A program made the position numbers and the translations under genes. Below are positions 46,766 through 59,121 of a stretch of DNA of 64,000 nt, in pieces; positions within the stretch are counted from its first letter, which is position 1; each line of letters begins with the position of its first letter. The stretch is from Akebia trifoliata (Eukaryota; Streptophyta; Magnoliopsida; Ranunculales; Lardizabalaceae): positions 15,185,892-15,249,891 of the forward strand of contig CM030714.1 in the NCBI GenBank assembly GCA_017979445.1, in the 5' to 3' direction. Below the pieces are notes generated by a model that was not told where the DNA came from, ran no database searches, and was given only the letters and a program-made list of their open reading frames with translations.

Positions 46766-47560
46766 GAAAATGTTCGAAACTCTAGGATTTTAGACAAGTT
46801 TATCCCCAGTCTTCCAAAAGCTTATAAATATGACCCATATCCAAGGAAAATGAAGAAAAGAAAATTAAGAGCTAAAATTCTGTCATTTTCTCTTTTTGAA
46901 GTCTTTTAAAGCCCCAAATTTCTACTCAAATCTTTTCTTATATACCTTAAAATCTTAAGCCAATAAGAAAAAAAGGAAGAAAAAGAAAAAGAAGCCAAAG
47001 GTGGGGAGAGTTTCATTTTCTTTTCTTTTCTTGTAAAATAAATCCCCTCCAATTCCCACTTTTATCTCCTCTTTGACTTACTTTGAGCACCTTTTAGATT
47101 CTTATAATGTAGTTAGTTTGTTTTTTCTTTATTTTAATGGCACAAGATGGTAAAAAGTAATCCCCCACTTAGGTGAGGTAATTTTCCCTTTTTAAGTCCA
47201 TGATAAACTCTTAAAGATCATGTAGTTGTTAATAGCAAGTTTACATTCTTTTAAGTTCTTAGTTTCATTTCATTTGAAGTCTTGTTATTTTCTTTTTATG
47301 TCTAAAGGAGGTAGAAAGTAAAACTTCACAATGTGAAACAATCTCGCCTTTCTAAGTCCATCAATAAGTTCCCCTTGGGAATAACCATGCATACACACTA
47401 CCCCCTTTTATCTTTCAAAATGGCTATGAGTCAAAGGTGAGACCTTCCTAGATCTCCACCTAACTCTTTAAGCCAACAAAAAAATAGTCCCGAGGTGGAC
47501 TAAATTTCATGTATAAAGTCTATCCTCTCTAAGGATGTGTCCAACTCCTGAACATGTCTC
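46766..47560 (+). mobile_element. LTR fragment of a further Tat-like family
   Basis: Resembles 52885-54086 in reverse: GGTGGGG near 47000; GGAGGTAGAAAGTAAAACTTC against GAGGTAGAAAGTAAAATCTC; CTAAGTCCATCA; and TTCAAAATGGCTA against TCTAAAATGGCTA. A TATAAATATGACCC lies at 46827. Its start is lost at the junction with the LTR at 46765. Confidence 0.5.
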
Positions 47561-47929
47561 TAAGGCTAAAACCAACAAAAAAGAAGCTCTACTAAGATAA
47601 CATAAGTTAGAAAGGATAGCTTAGAGGTAAGAAGAGGGCAATCCTGGATGTTTCACACCAAACCTCTAGGCTTGCATCATTACATCTACAATTAAGAATA
47701 TATGAGTGTGGTTTAAACTATCTCATAATGTTTTGATTGAAACCAGAACGAAACATTAAACCCAAAAAAACTATTTTTTTTTTTTTAATGGAAGAAGAAT
47801 ATAGAGAAATTTGAAACATTGAGTGAGAGCTATGAATAGGACCACTGTGTGTGTCCTTGATTCTAGTTGTAAGGTTTTAGGTGTATATGTGAAGAACACC
47901 AGAGCAACACACAACCATAATTTTTTTTA

Positions 47930-48141
47930 CTTATAAATCCAGAAAGACGACTGCTATGGACAGTTGTTCGTGGCAACTGTCAAACATAGTCATTTTTCCT
48001 GACACTTTTCCTATTGATCTCGTCAATCGCATTTGAAACACGACTCCAATCAGAATGACTGTTCCGACGATGGTTAGAGCAGTTGTTCTTTTTAAAAACG
48101 ATTGTCATGGACGATTGTTTTTTGTGCGATATGACGTAGTG
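47930..48141 (+). mobile_element. CACTA-type 3' end of a related subfamily
   Basis: Ends ATATGACGTAGTG at 48141, preceded by GATTGTTTTTTGTGCG. The complete CACTA element has GTCGTTTTTTGTAAAATATGACGTAGTG. Subterminal words CGACTGCTATGGACAGTTGT and CGATTGTCATGGACGATTGT are repeats distinct from those of 34179-43089. No 5' partner was found. Confidence 0.65.
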
Positions 48142-49260
48142 ACTCCAAATTATCTTTCATAAAAATCTTATACCATATTTTCTATAATGGAGCCTAAAGA
48201 ATGAAAGGGGGAAGAAACACACATGCTAACTTTGAGAGAAAGACATATTGACCAACACTACTCGTGTAATGAACATATTCTTGTTCACTACAAGGTTCTT
48301 TATCTACAAAGCACTTTTACTTTTTTACTAATACTGTGTAATTTCATGTCTCTAGTGTCCGTCCATATACTCTTCTTAAAATTTAAAAGTTCTTAAACAT
48401 AGGTTTTTTTCTACTTCTACTGGGTGGAATTGTTGTCTATGAAGCATCTCTTTATTTCTTTGTGGTATCCCATTGGGTTTGATTATATTGGTTGGATTAT
48501 GGAGTTGTGGATAGGTTCAAACCAGTTCCTTTCTTGATTTTGCAGCTTCCAGTGGTCTGTTTGGGCTAGGAATAAGATGATGGCGAGAGAGAGAGAGGTC
48601 TACTGTGAGTTGATTTTGATAATGGCGTTTGGAAGAGAGAGAGGTATTGTTGTGAGTGGATGTTGATGATGGCATTGGGAGAAGAAGGATGTGTTGTTGG
48701 TGGGGCGTTGGAGTCTGGCTGAGAGAGAGGTGAGAATAGGGGGTTGTGTGGCTGAATATGAAAAGGAGGAGAAATAGGAACTGTAAGTTGTTGTTTTGGG
48801 GTGTTAATGGAAGTAAAATAAGGACTGTAGGTTGCTGTTGGGGCTGTTTTTAATGGAGATGAAATAAGGACTGTAAGTTGTTGCTGGGGCTGCTGTTTTG
48901 GGGTGTTAATGGAGATGAAAGGAAAAGATTGCAGATTGTTGTTGCTGCAAGAGATGAGGGAGAGAAGTCAATAATAGGAGATGATGCGAGAGGAGGCATT
49001 GACAAGAGGTGAAGAAAATGAAAGGAGGCTGTTGTGATGAGAAAAAAGAGAAGATCAAAGAAGATGAAGAAGAGAAACAGAAAGACGAGAACAGGAGGTG
49101 CGATAATGGTATGTAAGTTCTTCTTCTTCTTTTCTTTTCCTTTTCTCCCTGTTTTCTCTTTTACTGTTGCCGTCCAAATGAGAGAGAAGATAGCGCGCTC
49201 TCTCTCTCTCTCTCTCTTTGTTGTTGTTGCCACTGCTACTATAAGAGAATGAATTTGTTT
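48142..49260. other. purine/GT-rich stretch, no gene recognised
   Basis: 48540-49080 is rich in GAGAGA, GTTGTTG and GGAGAA words, with ACTGTAAGTTGTTG repeated at about 48780, 48824 and 48869. The GGAG/TGCTGTTG composition recalls 2600-3330 inside the first LTR-like block. The ORFs on either strand are low-complexity. Confidence 0.5.
49195..49218. repeat. (CT)n microsatellite
   Basis: CGCG followed by about ten CT dinucleotides and then TTGTTGTTG. Confidence 0.9.
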
Positions 49261-49924
49261 TATTTTGTATTCTTATGTTCCAGCCTTGTACGTTAGATCC
49301 TCATCCTTTTGGTCTTATCTCCTCATTCCTTCTTCGTTTTATGTCTTCTATCCCTTTTTCTTTTGTTTCTACCAAAATTAAAAGATGAGGGCATGAGAAA
49401 GGGGGCAAATCTAGAGGGTTTCCTACAGCCAAGGTTCATGTTTGAAATCGACGTTCAGATTCTCATTGCCTTCGGTGCGTGTTTTCTAGCCAATTCTTTT
49501 GGGATCAAATATTTATTTTTGGATTATATATATATAAATAAGATCATTTCCCTAGTTATAGTATTATGTAATGATTCTAAACATGTGGAAAGTGATCGAC
49601 TCAAATTCAAATATAAAGAAAAGGGTATTTTTTTCAACATTGAGAAGTGGGTGCCCAGTGAGTTTGATGCGTGTTACTTCTTAACAAAACAATTAACTAA
49701 CATAGTATGAAGTTACTGATATCTTAGTAATAGAGCTTTTATTTGTAAGCATGATTGGTTAAGAGTATTGATGGTGACGTACTTGGTAATTGTGTAAATT
49801 ATGACTCATTGTAACTCCTTTTGTGTATAAATTACTGTGATAGAGAATTTCGATGTTCTCTATTTGGGTCTATTTTTATCGTGAGTAATAGGTGCATAGA
49901 AAAAAAATTAAAAATTAATTTTTT

Positions 49925-50065
49925 TTAAAGTTTTAGACATCGGGTTATGATCACTTTAGATACCGGTTTGTAACCAATGCCTAAAGTCTCAGACTTAGGA
50001 CATCAGTCTCATAGACATCGAATTTTAAATCAATGTCTAAGGTATTTTTTGTATTAGTTCATTCC
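49925..50065 (+). mobile_element. small CACTA-like MITE remnant
   Basis: Contains TTTTAGACATCGGGTTATGATC, ACCGGTTTGTAACCAATGCCTAAAGTC and AATCAATGTCTAAGGTATTTTTTGTATTAG. Repeated GACATCGG/CCAATGTCTAAG words in both orientations, ending in a TTTGTATTAGT terminus, are typical of short non-autonomous CACTA copies. The 5' end is unclear. Confidence 0.5.
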
Positions 50066-50099
50066 GTTTTATAAATATAGATTTAGAATGGGTTTTAGC

Positions 50100-50241
50100 C
50101 ATTCTAAATTCTGAGATTTGGAATGGCTTCTAACTATTTGATCTCATTAACAATGCCTTGATAAGAGACGGTCTTTCAACCGTTTCAAACTGACTTAGGA
50201 ACTGTTATAAATCGTTCATAATTTCCATTTTTATTGTAGTG
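50100..50241 (+). mobile_element. another CACTA-type 3' end
   Basis: ATTTCCATTTTTATTGTAGTG ends at 50241 (reverse: CACTACAATAAAAATGG, a standard CACTA terminus). It is preceded by inverted words GACGGTCTTTCAACCG, AACTGTTATAAATCG. The 5' end was not located. Confidence 0.55.
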
Positions 50242-50504
50242 AAACATTAGGACAGTCCTCTAATTCACCAATCACAATAAATGAAATAGTAAAAAAAATC
50301 ATAAAACAAAGATCACTCATAGAAATCAAATAACCACACAAGAAACTTAATTCACATTAAATACAATTAGAAACAAAACACAAAATATATCATTGTAATA
50401 CCTACTAATTCACAAATAACATAATAAAACAAATTGTTCAACTAAAATTAAGAATGGAAAATAAAAACACAAGTTCCAAATTTAAAACTACTTCTCACCA
50501 AAGA

Positions 50505-51161
50505 TGTAAAGACACCAATCGTTGATACACCTTCCCAAGCCCATTACTCGACTTGTATGACCCTCATTCACTCATACCACAAACATAGGAGCATTGACAG
50601 ATGGAGCTGTTATTACCACCTTCTTGACACCTCCCTATTGAAGCCAAAAAACCAAAAATTGGTAAGAATATTTGGAAAGAGAGAGAACATACAAAAAAAA
50701 CTAATTATATAAGTTGAATCCACAATTGACCTTTATATGTGATGATGCCTTGTCTACTGTGGTAAAACCCCCAGAAGATTCAACAGCATAATCGGCCCCA
50801 TCTCCAAGGAATCTCTTCTAGATCCTTGAATAAATTTAAGTTATTAATATTTCCAATAGATCAAACATGTTGGTAATGATCTCAAAATCAGAATAAGAAT
50901 ACCAATACAGGATTATTCATATGTCATGCAAGTGATTAGTTGATTATTGACACATGTTCACCACACAAAATAGAATCTTTCCCATTATGACAACATAAAT
51001 TTAATTCTTTATATGCAAATATAGAAAGAAACTATCATCAGAACAGTACCTTTTACTTGTAACTTTAATTTGCTTCCCATTGATTTCCAAAGTAGAGCCA
51101 TCAACAACCTTAATGGTTCCTTTAAAAACTCCATGAGTTGAATCATACTAGAACATGTATG
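50505..51161 (-). pseudogene. plastid-type GAPDH pseudogene, three exons
   Basis: Three minus-strand exons with GT-AG borders: about 51161-51050 (YDSTHGVFKGTIKVVDGSTL, then EINGKQIKVTSKR), about 50828-50731 (EIPW, then GADYAVESSGGFTTVDKASS) and 50634 to about 50505 (GGVKKVVITAPSVNAPMFVV). These are consecutive parts of the NAD-binding half of glyceraldehyde-3-phosphate dehydrogenase, and the wording is closest to GAPCP-type plastid isoforms. Damage: TAG where Lys should follow YMF, a frameshift after EIPW, and a stop after FVV. After VNE the sequence no longer follows the family, so the catalytic Cys region (SNASCTTN) is missing. Retained introns show a DNA-level copy, not a retrocopy. It may be a captured fragment, since a CACTA 3' end lies just left. 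Confidence 0.85.
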
Positions 51162-52880
51162 CTTGGAAAGAAAAAAAAACTAGTACATTCATCATACTTT
51201 GCTCATAAATTTTAAGAATTCTTAATTGGTGAATTGGCAACCAATTCTACATCCCCAAATAAGATATAGACACAAATCAAAGAGTTTCTTTGCAGAATGG
51301 TTATTTAAATCCCACGTTATATTTAATATTTCATTATTTGCTTTGTCAAAAAGTAGGCGTGGCAATATAAGCTCACTAAATTTATGGACTGACCCTTACG
51401 TGTCAAGCAACTGACCCTACTTGCTCTAAGGTCTACAAGAGCCTTGTTTCTGTCAAGAGTTGTCATGCTTCCAGAATGCTCATAAACAACTTGGTCCCCT
51501 AGTTCCATAAAATTACTAACTTGAAATGAAATATATTCCATTAAAAATTTAAAAAAATGATGTAGGTAGAATGCATCCTATATCATTTTAAAGTTGATTA
51601 CATGTGTTGATCGAGAACCATTTAATCTCAACTATCAAATTATTGTGTGATTTTAAAGGATGCAAGGAGCATGCATCACAATCCACTTTTTGTTAGTGAT
51701 GATTGCAAAAAAAATCACAAATTTGGATTAACTTCAAATAGAACACCCTTTCTCAAAGAAGGCACGCAATGAAACGATTTTTCATTCAAAGATTTGACAG
51801 TAAAAGAGAGTGCATCATAAACCTCCAACTGTTTGCAAAATCTGCCTTTTGAATAATGTAAATCCCTTAAACTGATTTGAAAGGATTTGAGTCGTCCAAG
51901 GTGAGATGACCTGGACAAGTCAACTAGGTCTGCATGGATGATGAGATGATATGAGAAATTATGTCAGGGAATGACTGTCATTTACATGGTCCTCGCCATT
52001 ATAACCTTGTTTATCCATTTTCTACTTTCTAAATTGTCGTCAATTTTGGATTATTTCATGCTAGAGACATTCCAATTCAACAGTCTATAATAATACATCC
52101 GGTGGAATCAAATCATATAAGATATCACAAAAACTGATAGTTTTGGACCAATTTACAATAGATGTAGTCTAATTCAATAGTTTATCCTAATATGTCAAGT
52201 TCGAATGGATGGTGCAGTTAGGGTGGCATCAAATCATGTAGGACATCTAAAAAAACTGACAGATCTTAAGGCAAATAGCACATTTCAGTGTGATTACCAT
52301 TTTTTTCTTTTATTGCTTATGCCTTAAGCAGAAAAACCACCACCAACCTTAGAGTTAAAAGACAGGTTAGTATGTTCTACAAAGTTACAAATTCAACCAT
52401 AATTTTTCCTATTAAAACTTAAGAAAACCACATTAAAAAAGAATATTTGAGTTGGGATAATCTATAATTTGGATTTCTAGGCACAACCACATGGGAAAGG
52501 TGGAAAAAATGAGTGTCGCCAGTATAATAATTTGCAAAGCAGGCATGCCTCCAATGCCCATGAAATCTAGAATTAAGATAAATAATTACACACGGGGATT
52601 GACACCATTTTTTTATGGGTAAACAAAAAAATATTTACTGAAGCTACACGAACCTGTGTAATGTAATTCTATTTAATGGTTATGTATAATCATAAATCTG
52701 TAGAGGTAAATCTATATCTAAAACATAGATAAAGTAAGTGCAAGTGCCCACCATAAGGTAGGTGCTAGTTGTTGTTCATTATGAGATGGTTCTAAGTGTT
52801 GAACTCTATAGACATTCTAATGGAAGCATTTCTCTACAAGTCAGACCAAAGGTTATTAACATTTTGGTTTGAACCTTCAA
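51162..52880. other. stretch without a recognisable gene
   Basis: Minus-strand ORFs at 51323-51541 and 51715-51918 match no family I know. Further GAPDH exons expected upstream (the Rossmann GxGRIGR motif) are not seen. Confidence 0.4.
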
Positions 52881-52884
52881 TTTT

Positions 52885-54086
52885 CCCAATTGAGTCGCTA
52901 GGTTGTAGACACATGGGTTTGAAACCTTTGGGGAGATTTTAAATTCATCTACATGGGTTTAAGAGTCGTCACCATTCAGTTAAAGTGTGAATGGACATTA
53001 TATATGTTTTTTAAAATTTTGTTTTATTGGTTTGTAGTGATTCTCATATCAGGGAAAATGGTCTACCTAAAAATCCAAGGTGAGGAGGTTTGGTTGAGGG
53101 ACAAGGAAGGTATAAGACACCTTGTCCCTCCCATCCTAAGATGGTTACCAATAGATGACCAAATAGTATGATTTGAAACATTCTTGTTTGGTTTTGAGGA
53201 CAAAAAAAGATATAGAAACCTAGGGAAAATTAACAATAATTTTTTTTTGAAAAAATGAACAAATCAATATGATAAGCAAGTCCTATTAAAAATAAGTGAT
53301 TGCTAGAGTTTTTTGTGAGCTTGGGACTTTGATAGAAACTCACATGAATTTCATCATTTAGAATCTTAAAGCTTCAAAACAAGTTTATGTGCTCCTTAAG
53401 GAAACTTTATTTAATGGTTTGATCCTTTAGTGAGGTTCATGATTTGAACCACCTAATGTCGGAATCAAGATTACATGCATGAGATTTTGTCAATTTTGGA
53501 TTGTTTTTGTTGGCTCTAAAGGTTGAATATAGGTCCATAGGGACCTACACTCTTTTTTGTAGCCATTTTAGAAGTGAGTGTATGCAAAGTGTATACATGT
53601 GATGGACTTATCAAGAGAAGATTACCTTCAAGGAGGTTTTACTCTCTAGCTCTATTTCCATTGAAAGAAAGAAAAAGAAAAATATCTATTCTATAAATTG
53701 ATATCTTAAAGGAAAGTAATGAACACCTAATCTAAGAATTTAAAACTTGTTAGAATGTAAATAAATAATTATTCTAATACTCTTGAGAGCTTATTGAGGG
53801 CTTCTAGGAGGAGATTACCTCTAAGAGATTTTACTTTCTACCTCTTAACCTAATTAAGGCAAATTAAGATCTACATTGCTACAATCAAATAAAGCATAAA
53901 TTTGCTTAAATAAAAAAAAATAAAAATAAATAAATAGATGAGGAAAGTTTTAAAAGGGAATCACATAAAAGACTAGAACTAAGCCCCACCTTGGTCTATT
54001 CTTCTTCTTCTTGGTTTATTTTTCTTGGATTTTTAAAGAGGTTTTGAGAGAATAAGAAGGTTTAGAGAGGTTCGGGAGAGTTTGGG
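52885..54086 (-). mobile_element. Tat-like LTR fragment
   Basis: Resembles 46766-47560 in reverse orientation. Near 52962 it has AGAGTCGTCACCATT (minus: GGTGACGACTCT) and near 53105 GGAAGGTATAAGACACCTTGTCCC, counterparts of the GGTGGCGACTCC and GGAAGGTGTTAGGCACC motifs in the other LTRs of this group. Confidence 0.5.
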
Positions 54087-54565
54087 TGTGACTCCCCTGA
54101 AATACTAACATAAAACCTTGTGTCAAATCTTGAGGTACTAGGTGATGCCTCGAGATTTTGGCATGGTTTACTCTGCTTATGTTAGCATTCCTAGGCACTC
54201 AAAACCTGCTAAACGATACACATAATATCCCACATATAAATATATACAAAAATAGAACAACAACGAAAGTCTATATGCATCTAACAACGTAAGATAGATT
54301 AGAGTGCCGAATGAGTAAAATATACAGGATTTACAAAATACCCTTTCACTAACATATTCTTGACCCTCAACTTCAAATCTATATACAACCTGAACGAACT
54401 AACACGGCTAGAAGGTATAGCCTTAGTACTCACTAGGTAACAAACTTTGGTTGTCTATTTGACCAATCAAATGATCATCACTCGTCGACTCTATGCCCGT
54501 CTCCATAACTACATACTCTAAAACTATAAAAAAAAAAAAGGGAAGAAAATGGTGAGTAATGAAGG
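54087..54565 (-). mobile_element. terminal piece of LTR family D
   Basis: Begins TGTGACTCCCCTGAAATACTAAC and runs in parallel with 54566 onward as far as GTGAGTAATGAAGG, then stops. The next base starts a second copy of the same LTR terminus. Confidence 0.75.
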
Positions 54566-55831
54566 TGTGGCACCCTTGAAATACTAAAACAAAATCCATG
54601 TCAAATCTTGAGGTACTAGGTGATACCTCGAAACTTCAACATGGTTTCCTCTACTTATGTTACACTTCCAAGGCACTCAAATACCTGATAAACCATGAAC
54701 AATATAACTTGCATGTATAAATATCTATAAAATAGAACAACAGTGGAAGTCTATATACAACTAACAACATAAGATAAATCAGAGTACGAAAGAAATGAAA
54801 ATATACAAGATTTACAAAATGCTTTCTCACTAACATAGTCTTAACCTTCAACCCAAAATCTATATACAACCAGGATGAACTGATGCAGCTAGTAGATATA
54901 GCCCTAGTGCTTACCAAATAATGAACCCTGGTCGTCTATGTGACCTACTAGGTGATCCTCGCTCGCTGACTCTATGTCCTACTTGGCAATAGTAGGCTTT
55001 AAAACTAAAAAAAATAAGAGGAAAAATGTGAGTAATGAAGGTTACTCATTAGGTAAATAAACAATTCCTTCAATAACCTTTCCTAGAATGAATGAGTAAG
55101 CATTCCCAATTATTTCAATGCATACAAAGTTTTACAATATAAACTATGATTAACTAGTATATATAGCTAGGGGTGAGCAAATTAACAGTTAAAATCTACA
55201 ATACATCAATCAGTAGTACTCATTCTATAACATTTTCTTTTATACAATTCTAATTGATAAATTGAAACAATAAACATGCTTTTCATTTTATAATTCAAAA
55301 TAATACAACAAATACATAATACACAATAGTAAAGTAGTGGAATTAGATAGTTGAGATTCTACGACTGGATAGTTCCTTGTTGGGACATGATTTTCCAATG
55401 ATTCACTAGTATAGAATTGTACCGTTAGTTCCTGATTTTGTGGCCAATCGCCACAACATACCACACTTGGGTGACCATTTATCCGGCTCAATTAAGTATT
55501 TGACGTGATCGTAAACAATGAGTCTATTTTTGACGTGTCAAGATATTTGACTACTCTAGACTGTTAGTAATCACTGACTAGCCATTTTCGTCTATGCCTA
55601 TCAGGCGTGCATGTGATTTTCATTATACATCCCCATTCGTGTACAATAAGTTCATTGAAAAAGATAGAAAATAATAAACTTGGATTTCAGTTGTGATTTT
55701 ACTCTTATACGTATCCCATACCACATATGAGCTTGGTTGTCCATACTGTACATCCCACGATAGTAAATCATTCTAGATGATATGATGAACTATCATTTCA
55801 AGTATTTATAGGCTCTTTAGCAGCTCACAAA

Positions 55832-55847
55832 ATAAATAAATAAATAA

Positions 55848-55907
<60 letters not shown>
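55832..55907. repeat. AAAT/(TA)n microsatellite
   Basis: AATAAATAAATAAA followed by about 60 bases of AT alternation with one slip, at the same place in the LTR as the hairpin's AT run at 12682-12704. Confidence 0.9.
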
Positions 55908-55908
<1 letters not shown>

Positions 55909-56636
55909 TTTAAAAATAAATAAGAAATTAACATTACAGAGTTGAGAATGGATATCCAATTTCTTACTATGCAATTGTGGTCACTTGACCTAAATTAAAT
56001 AATAGTACAGGAATGTAAAGAGTGACTTGGGTTAATAGAAAGTAAATAAACATGTAAATCACCTCGTAACAACATAAAATAAATTAATCTTGGATATCCG
56101 TTCATTAACCCACACATAACGTCATAATGTAAAATGCAAACATCACCCCTCGGGTGTGATTATGACATTTTACCGTTTCATCCCTTTTTCTCATTTTTTT
56201 GATGTTCATACTTGTTGAACTTCTTGATGTTTATCAAATAAACCTTAATTCCATTAATTTTCAAATCATTTTTCAACTTTAAAATTTATTTTTGTCATTT
56301 AAATAGAAAAATCTCAAAATTTAGGTCAACATGAGGTCAAAGCAGATGCATAAAACCAAACTGCAAAAATTAGGTCTGGCGGCAACTAGCGGTGGCACCG
56401 CCAAAATGGCTTGTGGTAGGTGGTAGTGGCACAACCAATGCTATCGACATCACTTGATAGTCTGCATGAAAATTAAATTTTTTTCTAATTGTTTGGGTTT
56501 TTCATCAATTTTTTCATATAGTATCCCACCCACATATAACTTGTTATAGACATAATTAAAACACATCAAACACGTATGTTCCACATGAATTTGAAATAAA
56601 GGAAGAAGATTTTACAATTTAAAACAACATCAATAG

Positions 56637-56930
56637 TTTGATAAATAATCCAAATGCAATTTTTGAAATTTACAATTACTAATGGAAATTGTAAGCCCCT
56701 ACCAAATCCGTGGTTGTTATAAATGAATAAACAACATGAAATTTGAGGTGAGCAGTACGGGAATCGAGGTGAATAGAACTTAGTTTGATAAATAACCCAA
56801 ATACAATTTTTGAAATTTACAATTATCAATAAAAATTGTAAGTCCCTACCAAATTCGTGGTTGTTATAAATGAATAAACAACATGAAATTTGAGGTCAGC
56901 AGTACAGGAATCGAGGTGAATAGAACTTAG
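56637..56930. repeat. 147-bp tandem duplication in the LTR
   Basis: Units 56637-56783 and 56784-56930 both start TTTGATAAATAA and end GAATCGAGGTGAATAGAACTTAG, with few differences. The other LTR copies have one unit. Confidence 0.9.
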
Positions 56931-57545
56931 GGGGCGATTGATTTCTAAAACTATTGGATAGATTGTGAAGGTCTCGATGATGGTGTTCTCTTTTCCTCCT
57001 ATGATGGAAGACAAATCTAACTTTATGTAAATGAAACCTAAGTGGAATACGTCAAAACCTACTCGAGGGTGTGGCTGATTTTTTGTGGAGAATAAAGAAA
57101 GATAAAAAAAAATGAGGATCAAAGGTGGTGATGATGTAGAGCTCGTTGATGCCAACAATTTTCTCTCCTTCATCTATGATCAATGAGGTCCCATTCACGA
57201 TGAATCTCAAGGCAAAGAGGGTTGAAACCCTTAGGTTCCAAATTGTCTAAGTCGATTCGGTTTTGTCTTGGAGAAGATAATGAGTTTAAAGAATTATAAA
57301 TTATATAAAGGACTTATAGGATGAATTCGGTATTTTCTAATTTGTTTATATTCTTTTTGGTCATAGTTTGAATTTTTGGACTCGAAAATTGACGAGTGAA
57401 TACTCCATTCTTTAAATTTTTTCGTTGATGACCTAATGGTTAGATTAGATTCTTCCACTTCTCATTCTAACAAAAATTTTACCTTTTGGCTCCATTTGAT
57501 ATGAAAATCGAGGATTTTATAATTTTTTCGTTCAAACTCGAGGGC

Positions 57546-59121
57546 ACTCTTTACTAAAATTTCTCACCTAACCATACATGAAACATGTTAACGGTCCTAG
57601 CTTTATAGGTATTTATGGAGTGGATAGTCGATAAATTGGAGCTTGCGGTCTCTGAATCTGCCTTTTTGGTCCCTTTGGCCCTGATGGCCTCACTAGAGCC
57701 CCAATTGATCTATAACTCGATAGGAGAGGAATTCTGTAATATGGATACATTGACCCAGAGGCATTCGGCTTCGAATACATCAGCCTTTTAACCGAGTCTA
57801 ATCTGGGAGGAAAAGAAGTCTAGGGTCGATTGATCTATCCCTTGGAAGTTTGTAACACCATTTCCTCTCGCTCAACTCTCTGAGCTCGACTCACCGTATC
57901 TTTATAAATGGTGGTCTCAATCATCGATATTCTGGACCTTAGATAGGGTTACAATCTTCTACAAAATCTACGGGCCTTTTACAGATCAGTTAAAATAAGC
58001 TCAGATGCATATCGTGCCAACCGAGTGAATTTCAGTTCATAGCCTGTCACTGACAGGTTACCCTCTACCAATCCCAAAAACCTTCGCTACATTTGACTTG
58101 AAAGCGCCGAAAGGGAGTCACAAGCCTTCTTCCTTGAATCCATAATAAGGAGCTACCTCTATTTCATATCCTCGGGGTACTAAAGCAGTTCCAGTTGGTC
58201 CCCTTTACAAAGAGGGCCTCTTCCTTACACTCGACTTAAACAACCTTCGGACTACTTATGCTTGATTCTTGAGCCGTCTTGGATATAAATCTATCGAGAA
58301 ATATCCTTTCAAAATCTATCCACTTGACTAGTCCATCATCTCCCAATATATTCCTCTCGGAATGCCACCAATGATTGACATCCTCGTCTAACTGAAATGT
58401 CACCACCGTCACCCACTGATCTTTCAGGCACTGCATGGTACTCACTCAAAATCTCTCGAGTCTTTAAAACCCACTCTTCGACCTCAGTTGGATCGAAAGA
58501 ACCCCTAACTCTTGGTAGACGTAGCCATTGGAAATTATATAACCATATCCTTGAATCTGCCTGTCTTTAGGGCTGGGGAACTCTCTCATAGGCACAACAT
58601 GTGGCCATGGTCCTTGTGGTGGGGCCTAGGGTGAAATAGAATCTGTCCCTTATGAAGAAGCCTAGCACTCTCCTCAGTTATCTTGGCCTATGACTCAAGC
58701 ATCTCTTCTCTAAACTTGGTTTGAGACTCAACCATATGTCCCATAAATGACATTAGTTGTTTGATTCAATGCTTGTCTCGTCTCTACTGTGTTTCGGCCT
58801 CTCCCTCGGCCTATACCTCATCCACTTATCTTGCTTATGTTTGTCAGTAATAAGGTACTTATTAGAATAAGGCCAAAATCATTCTTAATTACTACTTTAG
58901 CCTAGAATTTAGTAATAGACATCATTTCCATTACTAATAGAATGAACCTAGAATCTTATCCTAGGTTTACTAGGTTTTACGAATTTCTAGACATAGAAGA
59001 GCTCGTAATCTCAATATAGAACAACTAGTTAGTTTGGGTATCAGATTCTTGATATCATCCTATGATATCAATTACTTCTATGTAATAGAGCTATCTATGT
59101 CCCATATGGACCTAATACTAA
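57546..59121 (-). mobile_element. internal region of the minus-strand Ty3 element
   Basis: Lies between the PBS (59122-59133) and the broken LTR at 57545. Only gag is recognisable; the stretch 57600-58230 has no readable pol motif. The element has lost most of its interior. Confidence 0.55.
58236..58600 (-). pseudogene. Ty3-type gag fragment
   Basis: Minus-strand frames read RGSFDPTEVEEWVLKTREIL, then after a frameshift VTVVTFQLDEDVNHWWHSER and VKWIDFERIFLDRF. This is the retrotransposon gag domain pattern (FDG..DP..AEEWL, then ATF.LE..A.HWW, then W..F...F...Y/F). About 120 residues survive; a gag of this type is usually 300 aa or more. It lies some 500 bp after the PBS, as expected for the first gene of a minus-strand element with its 5' LTR at 59140-61407. 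Confidence 0.8.

Larger units (their letters stand above)
54566..57545 (-). mobile_element. LTR of family D, one end missing
   Basis: Begins TGTGGCACCCTTGAAATAC. It shares the ordered sections of the 11434-14407 copy up to AAAATCGAGGATTTTATAATT near 57525. Then it leaves the family about 230 bp before the expected TTACA end. It contains a TA-rich run and a 147-bp tandem duplication. Confidence 0.75.

Noticed and set aside
29296..48141. a single 18.8-kb CACTA element from 29296 to 48141 with everything nested
   Set aside because: The subterminal repeats at the two ends are different word sets, so they are unlikely to be ends of one element.
48850..49233. 127-aa minus-strand ORF with Ser/Leu/Phe runs
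   Set aside because: The composition follows the GAA/CT-rich low-complexity tract, and the opposite strand is equally open.
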